Source of the DNA: Hydnum rufescens UP504
Taxonomy: Eukaryota > Basidiomycota > Agaricomycetes > Cantharellales > Hydnaceae
Length of the DNA stretch: 15,225 bases
Direction of reading: 5' to 3'
Assembly (NCBI GenBank): GCA_014904985.1
Contig: MU129426.1
Location: 1 to 15,225, forward strand
Made by a program: the position numbers and the translations under genes. Positions 1-6,879 of the stretch are shown here, in pieces. Position 1 is the first letter of the stretch, and every line of letters starts with the position of its first letter. The notes beneath the pieces were generated by a model. That model was not told where the DNA came from. It worked only from the letters and a program-made list of their open reading frames with translations, and ran no database searches.

Positions 1-217
1 TTATATCCATCAAGGTGCTGAAATACAAAGGTCACTGAAAACACCCCTTGGGGCCCCAATGATCCAAAGCCTGCTTAGGCCCAAATAGTGCCATGTTTTT
101 GGCCTAACTAGGGCTGATTTTGTGGCTGACCGAGGTGCTCCGCAACCACAACAAGCAACCGCCCGAAAAGGCAACTGCACGACCACGCACCTGCCGCTGC
201 GGGTGTGTGGTCACAAG
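1..217. other. Left edge; includes first partial B-type segment (B0)
   Basis: Positions 1 to about 120 hold no gene, RNA or repeat that I recognise. From about 122 to 217 the DNA has the layout of the B segments further right. It ends in a GC-rich hairpin (181-212, arms GACCACGCAC / GTGTGTGGTC with one G-T wobble) five bases before a GTGAGT donor at 218. It is called B0 because the intron after it is of the b type seen after B1 and B2. The array may extend left of the window. Confidence 0.45.
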
Positions 218-322
218 GTGAGTATTTTTCTAGTAGATACAACAGCGCAAAAAAGAGCAGTGAAAGCTGCTCTTTTTGCGCTGCTTTGGAACATCTTACT
301 AATGTCTCTTTATTTATTTTAG
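218..322 (+). other. Intron-like module b0 with internal hairpin
   Basis: It is 105 nt long: donor GTGAGT at 218, branch-like TTACTAAT at 296-303, acceptor TTTTAG ending at 322. The internal hairpin spans 244-282, with arms AGCGCAAAAAAGAGCAG and GCTGCTCTTTTTGCGCT. The left arm has one extra A, and the last pair is T-G, closing a GAAA loop. The exon hairpin ends at 212, five bases before the donor. Splicing is inferred from signals only. Confidence 0.6.
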
Positions 323-592
323 GTTGAGGCCTCATCCAACGCATGATGAGAGCCCAAACAGCCATGGGACGTACGGAAACACGACGCAGCAATGCGACAT
401 CCGGCAACGCGACACAGAAACGCGACGCACGACAGCGCAACATGGCAACGTGCCAAACGAAGACGCGACACACGGTAATGCGACACATGGCAACCCGACC
501 TATGGCAACACACCAAACAAGCACGCGACCGTGCCAAATGAGGCCCCCAGGAACCACACACCCACCACGGTGGGTGTGTGGTACTATATAAT
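323..592 (+). other. A-type exon-like segment A1
   Basis: This 270-base segment lies between an acceptor and a donor. It has one open frame from 324, rich in Asn, Thr, His and Gly, with irregular repeats of the kind HGNATHGNPTYGNTPN and a start DESPNS shared with A2. It ends in a perfect hairpin (553-566 paired with 569-582, arms ACCACACACCCACC, 2-nt loop) ten bases before the next donor. The low-complexity protein may be an accident of short DNA repeats, so coding status is unsure. Confidence 0.45.
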
Positions 593-697
593 GTGAGTCC
601 CCCCCCCCAGTAACTACAGGCACGCAAAAAGAGCAGCGAAAGCTGCTCTTTTTGCGTGGTCTTTAACTCTTAACTAATGTATAATCTTATATTCCAG
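593..697 (+). other. Intron-like module a1 with perfect 17-bp hairpin
   Basis: It is 105 nt long: donor GTGAGT at 593, branch-like TAACTAAT at 671-678, acceptor TTCCAG ending at 697. The hairpin has perfect 17-bp arms (621-637 CACGCAAAAAGAGCAGC, 642-658 the complement) and a GAAA loop closed by C-G. This is the cleanest copy. Confidence 0.65.
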
Positions 698-854
698 GTC
701 ACCACTTCCCACGCGAACGAATACCTACGCAAGAACCCCCATAACCCTGCCCGTCGACACCTGAACGAGGGGACCCATACAAACCACCGCACATGCGAGC
801 TGGAGTACGGCTCCAGTACCCACACCCGCTCCAGCAGGTGTGGGGTACTACAAA
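698..854 (+). other. B-type exon-like segment B1
   Basis: This 157-base segment shares an ACGAATAC core with B2. It carries a small hairpin (800-805 with 811-816, CTGGAG/CTCCAG) and the terminal hairpin 816-848 (GTACCCACACC with GGTGTGGGGTAC), six bases before the donor at 855. In the frame inherited from A1 it has a TGA in the middle, so it is not an intact coding exon. Confidence 0.45.
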
Positions 855-962
855 GTAAGATTTCTTTTCGTTTTTTTATTCTTGTGGCGCAAAAAGAGCA
901 GCGTAAGCTGCTCTTTTTGTGCTGCTTTGGAATTTTTTTTTTACTGATGTGCATTATTCTAG
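855..962 (+). other. Intron-like module b1
   Basis: It is 108 nt long: donor GTAAGA at 855, branch-like TTACTGAT at 941-948, acceptor TTCTAG ending at 962. The hairpin arms are 887-902 (GCGCAAAAAGAGCAGC) and 907-922 (GCTGCTCTTTTTGTGC). The one arm difference is a G-T wobble, so the stem is kept. The loop is GTAA, which fits GNRA. Confidence 0.62.
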
Positions 963-1187
963 ATTGCGGCCCCTCCAACACAGGACGATAACCCACGAAA
1001 CGATGAGAGCCCAAACAGCGACGTGCCACATGGCAACACGACGCGGCAACGCAATACACGGCAATACGATACACCAACGCGACACAGCAATGGGCCAATG
1101 ACGCGACCGCACCAAAGCCACGGCAACACACCAAACGAGGGCACGGAATCACACACCCGCCCCGGTGGGTGTGTGGTTCTATATCAG
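963..1187 (+). other. A-type exon-like segment A2
   Basis: This 225-base segment is homologous to A1 and shares GATGAGAGCCCAAACAGC. It is 45 bases shorter, a multiple of three. Its open frame again begins DESPNS and is rich in Asn, Thr, Arg and His. The terminal hairpin is 1150-1175 (CACACACCC / GGGTGTGTG), about 11 bases before the donor, matching A1 spacing rather than B spacing. Confidence 0.45.
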
Positions 1188-1295
1188 GTAAGTCCCTGCC
1201 CTCCTCAGTACCTACAGCCATGCAAAAAGAGCAGCGAAAGCTGCTCTTTTTGCGTGGTTTTTGATTCTAACTAATTTAAAAACTTTATCTCGCAG
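1188..1295 (+). other. Intron-like module a2
   Basis: It is 108 nt long: donor GTAAGT at 1188, branch-like TAACTAAT at 1268-1275, acceptor CGCAG ending at 1295. The hairpin spans 1219-1256, with arms CATGCAAAAAGAGCAGC and GCTGCTCTTTTTGCGTG and a GAAA loop. Compared with a1 one stem C became T and now forms a T-G wobble, so pairing is retained. Confidence 0.64.
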
Positions 1296-1440
1296 GTCTC
1301 AATGCCCCTGCAAACGAATACTGACGCAAAACCCCCGTGCCCCCCATATCGACGCCCAAATGACGGACATCCGTAGGAACTGCCGTATGTACATGGGCTC
1401 AGTACCCCACACCGCCGCAGCGGGTGTGGGGTACTAGGAG
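1296..1440 (+). other. B-type exon-like segment B2
   Basis: This 145-base segment is homologous to B1 and 12 bases shorter. The terminal hairpin is 1401-1413 paired with 1423-1435 (13-bp perfect arms, AGTACCCCACACC), five bases before the donor. The frame that continues from A2 aligns with the B1 frame (TNT then A) but meets a TAG, so it is not intact as a coding exon. Confidence 0.45.
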
Positions 1441-1550
1441 GTATGTTTTATTTTTATAAATTTCTTCTTGTGGCGCAAAAAGAGCAGCATAAGCTGCTCT
1501 TTTTGCGCTGCATTAATATTCCACTAATGTTTCCTTAATTATTTCTTTAG
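1441..1550 (+). other. Intron-like module b2
   Basis: It is 110 nt long: donor GTATGT at 1441, branch-like CCACTAAT at 1521-1528, acceptor TTTAG ending at 1550. The hairpin has perfect 16-bp arms, 1473-1488 (GCGCAAAAAGAGCAGC) and 1493-1508. The loop is ATAA, the one array copy that does not fit GNRA. Confidence 0.62.
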
Positions 1551-1735
1551 ATCCTAGGCCAGAACCTGGGCGAACTCCCGAATACAAATCCGCCGAATGA
1601 CATCGCTGACAATAACCACGAACGAGCATGCGAATGAAAACCGGCCCCCTTGAGGGAGCGCCCAAATGGAGCCAGCCCCCAATCGGGGTGTGTGAACCCC
1701 ACCCGCTGCAGCGGGTGTGGTGGGTATATGCAGGT
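1551..1735 (+). other. Degenerate final segment A3
   Basis: This stretch takes the place of an A segment but lacks the GATGAGAGCCC block and has stops in the expected frame. It still ends in a terminal hairpin with the palindrome ACCCGCTGCAGCGGGT (1701-1716) and a donor-like GTGCGT at 1734. No H2 hairpin follows, so this looks like the broken right edge of the array. Confidence 0.35.
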
Positions 1736-1789
1736 GCGTGACCCACATCAACCATCCCCCCCTGTGGTGGCAGACCCCGGGGGGGATAA

Positions 1790-1862
1790 TATGTATATAA
1801 TAATAGTAGTAATAATAATAATAATAATAAATAGTAAACAAATAATAATAAATAAGTATATA
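1790..1862. repeat. (TAA)n / (TA)n microsatellite
   Basis: AT-only sequence is dominated by repeated AATAAT units (about 1798-1830), with a second AATAAT block and interruptions up to about 1862. It directly follows the array edge. Confidence 0.85.
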
Positions 1863-1940
1863 ATCTAGCACAGCCATGGATTGGCCGACAGATGGCCCAA
1901 AAACTGAATTGGAATAGCCTGATTTCAGCTGTAAGGTTTG

Positions 1941-1996
1941 GGGGACCTATTAGGTACCATTTTCTGCCCCAAAAGTGGTACCTAAATTAGGTCCCC
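1941..1996. repeat. Short imperfect foldback
   Basis: The left arm 1941-1963 (GGGGACCTATTAGGTACCAT...) is the near reverse complement of 1971-1996 (AAAAGTGGTACCTAAATTAG...), with a short loop. Arms of about 23-26 bases make it a candidate MITE relic or simply a hairpin. No flanking duplication was found. Confidence 0.55.
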
Positions 1997-2096
1997 TATG
2001 TGACTGACCAGCCTGGAGGTAAGTGATGAAACTTTTTCTGTTTTCTGTGAGTTGCGTTGATTTTTTGTAAAGCGGCAGGTGCATCTGCAAGGTCAG

Positions 2097-3001
2097 ATGC
2101 CTGAGGTGTCGCTTCTTGTGCTGGAGATGGGTTTGGCCCTTGCGGCTTGGCATCTGCATGTCGAGTGGATCGAGAACGATGTGGGCGTTCGTCGTGCCCA
2201 GGAAGAGGTGGCGGTGCGCACTTTAGAGGAGGCGCGGCGTGAGGCCAAGGATGCTGCTCGGTGCGCAGCTGTGGCGGAGGTGCCGAGGGGTGCGTCGAAA
2301 GATGCGCCTATCGTGTTGGGCGAGGATGAGGGATCATCGATGGTGAGTGCGATTTTTGGAGTCGCGATGTCACTGACTTGGTGTTTTTTTTTAGTGCGAT
2401 TGGTGCTCCTCTGTGCACGCTCGATGGGTGGCCGGTGGTAAGAAGGGGGAGGAACCTTTGTGCGTGTCCGGTCCTCGTTTTCGCTGCCAGGTGTGCGCGA
2501 AGTGGAACAAGAAGTGTTCCCTGGTGCCAGTGGGTCATCGGCACTTGAAGCGGGTTGCTGAGGGTGGCGAGGAGCCTTCGCGGGCTTCCAGGCAACGACG
2601 TGTTGCGTCGCCTGAGTCGAAGGGTTCGCCTTCTCCTGCAGAGGGGGTTGAGGAGGAAGTGCCTGGGGGGGGCGCCTGGGGCTGTGCCTGAGCTCTCCGC
2701 AGGTGACTTGCTTCTGCGGGTCGAGAGTCTCTTGAAGCGCACCGAGGAGACGTGGGCCAACGACCCGCCGCCCGAGTTGGCGCAATGCACGGTGCTCACG
2801 CGATGGGCTGCTGCAGAGGCGTCCGCGGCCGTGGAGCTGGAGGAGGTGAGGGTGCGGGAGTTGGAGCGGGGGTTGGCTGTCGTGAAGTCGTGGGCAAGTG
2901 TCGCGCACGGTGTGCAACAGCGATGGGGGGATGTCGCGGCTTATGCCGAGGCGGGGTGGGAGATCGTGAGGGAGCAGCGTGAGTTGGGGAATGATGAGTA
3001 A
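2097..3001 (+). pseudogene. Coiled-coil protein with Zn2Cys6-like Cys cluster, one intron, one frameshift
   Basis: Exon 1 runs from ATG 2097 to 2342; a candidate 52-nt intron (GTGAGT 2343 to TTTTAG 2394) joins in phase to exon 2. Exon 1 encodes a charged helix (EEVAVRTLEEARREAKDAAR). Exon 2 opens at the splice with CDWC and continues to CQVCAKWNKKC, giving C-x2-C-x18-C-x7-C-x2-C-x6-C. The second half is the Zn2Cys6 half-site; in the first half a Trp sits where the third Cys is expected. The frame stops at TGA 2689-2691, but shifting by one base at the G8 run 2665-2672 opens a further helical stretch to 3001 (LLLRVESLLKRTEETW, later WEIVREQRELGNDE). The break could be real decay, polymorphism or a homopolymer error. 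A start further up, through a possible intron 2019-2078, meets a stop. Similar coiled-coil/Cys-cluster proteins occur in mushroom genomes; function is not known to me. Confidence 0.6.
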
Positions 3002-3064
3002 AAAATTAAAATTTTCATTTGTTTTCTGACTGTCTGAGGGGAGTAAACTGGAGTTTTAACAGTT

Positions 3065-3229
3065 AAGAAGAAAAGGAAAAGGAAAAGGAAAAGGAAAAGG
3101 GCGCGGAAAGGACGAGAGTAAGAAATAAGAGGAGGAAGTCAAGAACGTCGGGGCGATCGAGACGTGTGGGAGAGATATGGTGAGAGGAAGAGAGATAGAG
3201 AGATGTGGGGAGAGGAAGAGAGATATGGT
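3065..3229. repeat. Purine-rich simple repeats
   Basis: AAAAGG occurs five times in a row at 3071-3100. Further right there are direct repeats: GAGAGGAAGAGAGATA at 3182-3197 and 3210-3225, and GAGAGATATGGT at 3170-3181 and 3218-3229. The stretch lies between the + strand gene and the end of the retrotransposon pol, where a 3' LTR would be expected. Confidence 0.85.
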
Positions 3230-3260
3230 CGCAAAAGCATGGTGTTGCGATTGTTGCGAT

Positions 3261-5396
3261 TTATACTGCCAGGTCAAGTACTTCTCGTCCTGGTTTTTCG
3301 GGGTGTGCGCGATGGAAGTCCATTACTGCTTCGTGAGCATTGGCGAGTTCTGCTGCTGGGAGCCAGCTGAACTCGTTGTTGGTGTGCTCATAGCTGGACC
3401 ATCGTACGTGATAGATTAAGCTGTTACTGCGACGGCGGTGATCGGTCTTGCTGTCGACGATTTCTGCGATTTCGTATTCGAGTTCGCCATCAATTTTGAC
3501 AGGTGGGGGAGGTGGTTGGGTGCGATTGGGGAAGGGATCGGGTGAGCGGGTTCAAGTAGTCGCACATGGAAGACGTTGTGGATTTGGTTCATGGCGCGAG
3601 GGAGGCCAAGGCGATATGCGTGTGTTGAAACTTTCTCGGTGACTGGGAAGGGGCTGAGTTTCTTGTGGTCCAGTTTCTTCGATGGTCGCTTTGTTTTAAT
3701 GTTGCATGTGTCAAGCCATACTTGATCGCTGATGTTGAGGGTGGGGAAAGGAGGTCGCGATCCAGCTACTTGCTGTTCGTTTTGTTGTCATGTGATCGTG
3801 AGTTGGTCGCAAATGTACTTGTGTATGTCGCGAAGGTTGAGCACGGCTTGGTTGGCCTCGGTTGAAGGCACTGCTTCGATATTGATCTCGAGGTTGGGGT
3901 GAAAGCCTTTGTTCGCGAAGAAGGGTGTTACGTTCGTCACGGAGTGCTCTGCATTGTTGTATGCGAACTCTGCGAGGGGGAGAAGCAGTGCCCAGTCGTC
4001 TTGCAGGTAGTCGATGTAAATTTGTAAGTACTGCTCGAGGATTTGGTTCAGGCGCTCGGTTTGGCCATCGGTCTCGGGGTGATACACGGTCGAGAGGTTG
4101 AGTTTGATGCCGAGTCTCTTCGCGAGCAATTTCCAGAAGTTGGAAATGAAAAGTGAGCCTTGATCTGAGACAATGTCGGCGGGTGTACCGTGTTTGGATA
4201 TGACCCAATTGATGACTAGGTCAGCGAGTCCTTCTGCAGGAAGTGTCGCTACCGTGGGGATGAAGAGACCCATCTTCGTGAATCGGTCGACGATAACGAG
4301 GATGGAGTCGAATGAGGAGGAGGGTGGGAGTCCGGTGATGAAGTCCATCGCGATCGAGTTCCAGGGTCGATCAGCAATGGAGAGGAATTTGAGGGGGCCG
4401 TATGCAGCGTGGTGCGAGGATTTCGCGTGGGCGCATATGACGCAAGATCGTACATATGCCTTGACCGTTTTCATTAGTCCTGGCCAGTAGTATTTTCGTG
4501 TAATAAGGCGGATGGTTTTGTGAATGCCTGGGTGGCCCACAAGGAGGTGGTCATGCGAAGCGTGAAGGATGTCGAGGCAGAGGTCGCGATAGTCGGGGAC
4601 GTAGACACGTCCTTTGTGTAGTAGCAATGTCACGTCCTCTGAGAGCGAGAAGAAGGTGAGGGCGGCTGTTGAGTCACCTTTGGTGGTCTCGATGCGTTCA
4701 CGCACTTGCATTGCGATGGTGTCGTCGCGAGTGCCTTCATGAATCAGTGCGAGAGTCATCTCGGAGTCGAGAGGGTGGTCATCGAGGGTCACTCTTAAGT
4801 ATGCGCTAAGAGCTGTGTCTGAGTCGAGAGGTTTGGTGTCGCGAATGATCGTTTGAAGGTTTTGCGGGTTCGCAGTTGCATATACCTCATTTCGTTCAGG
4901 TGGATAAACGTCAGGGTGTCTTGTGAGGGCGTCTGGTTTTCCTCCCAGTCATCCTGGTCGATAGATGATGATGTAGTCGAAGGAGGAGAGGTATTCTGAC
5001 CATCGCGCCTGTTGACAAGTGAGGAGTTTCGTGGAGGTGAAGTACTCCAAGTTTTTGTGATCCGTGATGACGGAAACTGTGTGCGCGGCTCCTTCGAGAT
5101 ACACTCGCCAGGCGCCAAAGGCGTTGAAGATTGCGAGGAGTTCCTTGTCGTGGATGTCGTAGTTTAGTTCTGCACTTTGCATTGATCGCGAGCGGAACGC
5201 GACGGGTCGAACTTCATTGTTCTTGTCAATTTGTGACAAGATCGCGGCAATAGCATAGTCAGACGCGTCAGTTTCTACAATGATGCGTAATTCGGGGTTG
5301 AAGTGGCAGAGGATGGGGGCTGATACGAAGGCATTTTTGATGCTTTCGAACGCTCGTTGGGTCTCGTCATTCCATGCGAAGGTTTCTTTCGTGGAG
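3261..5396 (-). pseudogene. pol: RNase H, integrase and chromodomain region of pol
   Basis: RNase H shows ETDASDYAIAAILSQ, ELNYDIHDKELLAI and VITDHKNLEYF, then IIIYRPG and TGA 4949-4951; the same frame goes on with LGGKPDALTRHPDV. Integrase has the HHCC finger (HDHLLVGHPGIHKT ... CVICAHAK) and the D,D,E core: MDFITGLP, IVSDQGSLF, DGQTERLNQ. TGA 3788-3790 interrupts after DQLTIT; the frame continues through the GPY/F-like domain (KKLDHKKLSPFPVTEKV ... NHIHNVFHVRLLEP). After a one-base shift near 3540 comes a chromodomain: KIDGELEYEIAEIVDSK, LIYHVRWSSYEHTNNEFSWL, ending at TAA 3263-3261. In chromoviruses this domain steers integration toward heterochromatin. The chromodomain itself reads cleanly. 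Confidence 0.9.
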
Positions 5397-6879
5397 TCAT
5401 TGTAGTACACGGTGAATGTGTTCGCGGTGTTCTTCTCGTGAATTGGAGAAAATGAGGATGTCATCGAGATATACGATGACGAACAGATCCACCATATCCT
5501 GGAATGAGTCGTTCATGAAATACTGGAACTGCGCTGGGGAGTTGGCTGCTCCCATTGGCATTACGAGCCACTCATAGGCACCGTACCGTGTACGAAATGA
5601 TGTGAGCCACTCGTGTCCTTTGGCAACTCTGATGTTGTAGTAGCCATCGTGAAGATCGATTTTCGTATAGATTGTAGCACTGCGAAGGCAATCGAGGAGG
5701 TCGTTGATGAGGGGGATGGGGTAGCGACTCTTTTTCGTGATGCGATTGAGTGCTCGATAATCAATGCAAAGGCGAAGCCTGCCACCTTTCTTTTTCGTGA
5801 AGAGGATTGGCATGCCTGCGGGGGAGGTCGAAGGGCGTATGAATCCTTTTGCAAGGAATTCATCAATGAACTCGCATAGTGCTGCGAGTTCGCTTTCTGA
5901 CATTGGGTATATGGGGCCTCGCGGTACTTCACGTCCTTCTTCGATCTCGAATCGAAGGTCGTACTTGTGATGCAGCGGTAGATAGCTGGCCGCTGTACCA
6001 GTGAAGACGTCGTGGAATTCGTGGTATTCCAGGGGGAGTCGTTGTGCGAGGTCTTGGCGTTCTTCGATGGGGATTGATTCGGGTAATGCAGAGGTGGGGG
6101 GAGTGTCGCGAACCACTGATGCTGTTCGTGCGTGGGTTGGATTGGTGACGACGCATGCGTAGAGTGTCGTGCCATCGTCACTGGCTGCTTGAATGAAGTC
6201 TTCGGCTTCGTAGACTTCAATTGTGATGCTGTGAGCTGGAGGGCTCGTGGTTGTCGGTTCCGGGGTCACGGCGGTCATTGTGATGACGTTGATGCTTAAT
6301 GGCGTCGTTACAAGTTTCAAGTGGTGCGCCATGTGCTCGATCCGCATTTCGGCCCATGAGATTTGTGGATTGACTTGTCACAACCAGGGGAGTCCCAGTA
6401 TGACGGGAGTTGAGGAGTGGAGTTGCGATTCAATGAACTTGATTTTTTGTTGCGACGAGTTCGCGAAAGTGACTGGGAGTGTAACTATACACTCGAGGTT
6501 GTTCACAATCGATCCGTCGAATAATCGCAAGGGGTGTGGTGTCGCCAAACGATGATGGTGTGGCGCGGCGCGTGAGTTCTGTACTCGTGACGCGTCAATG
6601 AAGTTTTCGGAGGCGCCGCAGTCGATGAGTGCCGAGATGGGGCTGTCTGAGAGGAGGGGGATTGAGACCATCGTGATGAATGACGATGGGGAGAGGGAAG
6701 AGATGGTGGCTCTTAAATGAGCGGTTCCATCGGGGGGGGATGATGATGAGATCTCAGTGATGCGAGGTTCCTCTGTTGTGCTGGGACCTCCTGAGAAGGT
6801 GAACGTAGCACAAGCTACTGGGGCGCGCGACGTTGCTGTTGCGGTTGTGCTGCTGGTACTGGTGGACATCACGGCCGGT
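5397..6879 (-). pseudogene. pol: protease and reverse transcriptase region of pol
   Basis: The aspartic protease site is ALIDCGASENFID near 6631-6595. The block VILGLPWL follows and is cut by TGA 6378-6380; the same frame resumes with NPQISWAEM, so an Arg codon CGA is a likely ancestor. RT follows with KKKGGRLRLCIDYRALN, YPIPLINDLLDCL, TKIDLHDGYYNIRV (first catalytic Asp), PMGAANSPAQFQYFMN and VIVYLDDILIFS, whose YLDD catalytic pair is at 5471-5460. After HRVLQ the family normally continues through the thumb and connection (YLGFIIS and FLGFANFYRRFI type motifs). These are absent and the sequence jumps to the start of the RNase H area in another frame, so RT is truncated and inactive. Confidence 0.9.

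Larger units (their letters stand above)
122..1735 (+). repeat. Alternating A/B tandem array of hairpin-intron modules
   Basis: The order is B0, intron b0, A1, intron a1, B1, intron b1, A2, intron a2, B2, intron b2, A3. A1 and A2 share the block GATGAGAGCCCAAACAGC; B1 and B2 share a block around CGAACGAATAC / CAAACGAATAC. The two intron types differ next to the hairpin: type a has CTACAG before it and GCGTGG after it, type b has GTGGCGC before it and GCGCTGC after it. Each junction has a hairpin H1 (gggtgtgtgg type), a donor, a hairpin H2 (gcaaaaagagcagc type), a branch site and an AG acceptor. It could be a spliced non-coding RNA, a decayed repeat protein gene, or a satellite spread by introner-like insertion. 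Function is unknown. Confidence 0.8.
1736..2018. other. Gene-free spacer with microsatellite and foldback
   Basis: No coding signal is visible. A short C-run/G-run inverted repeat lies near 1757-1785, then the TAA microsatellite and the foldback listed separately. Confidence 0.5.

Noticed and set aside
108..1221. Minus-strand open frames of 100-183 residues over the array
   Set aside because: Cys/Arg/Val-rich products without family motifs; they mirror the GC-rich repeats on the other strand.
244..1508. Hairpins followed by T-rich DNA as rho-independent terminators
   Set aside because: The sequence is eukaryotic in style, the T run is part of the stem, and the hairpins sit at fixed places inside intron-like signals.
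218..1550. CRISPR-like array of regularly spaced repeats
   Set aside because: Spacing alternates, the intervening segments are homologous to each other, and splice signals flank the repeats; no cas-like gene is present.
2093..2917. 274-residue minus-strand frame opposite the coiled-coil gene
   Set aside because: Pro/Ser/Arg-rich shadow; the + strand has the intron, the Cys cluster and the coiled coil.
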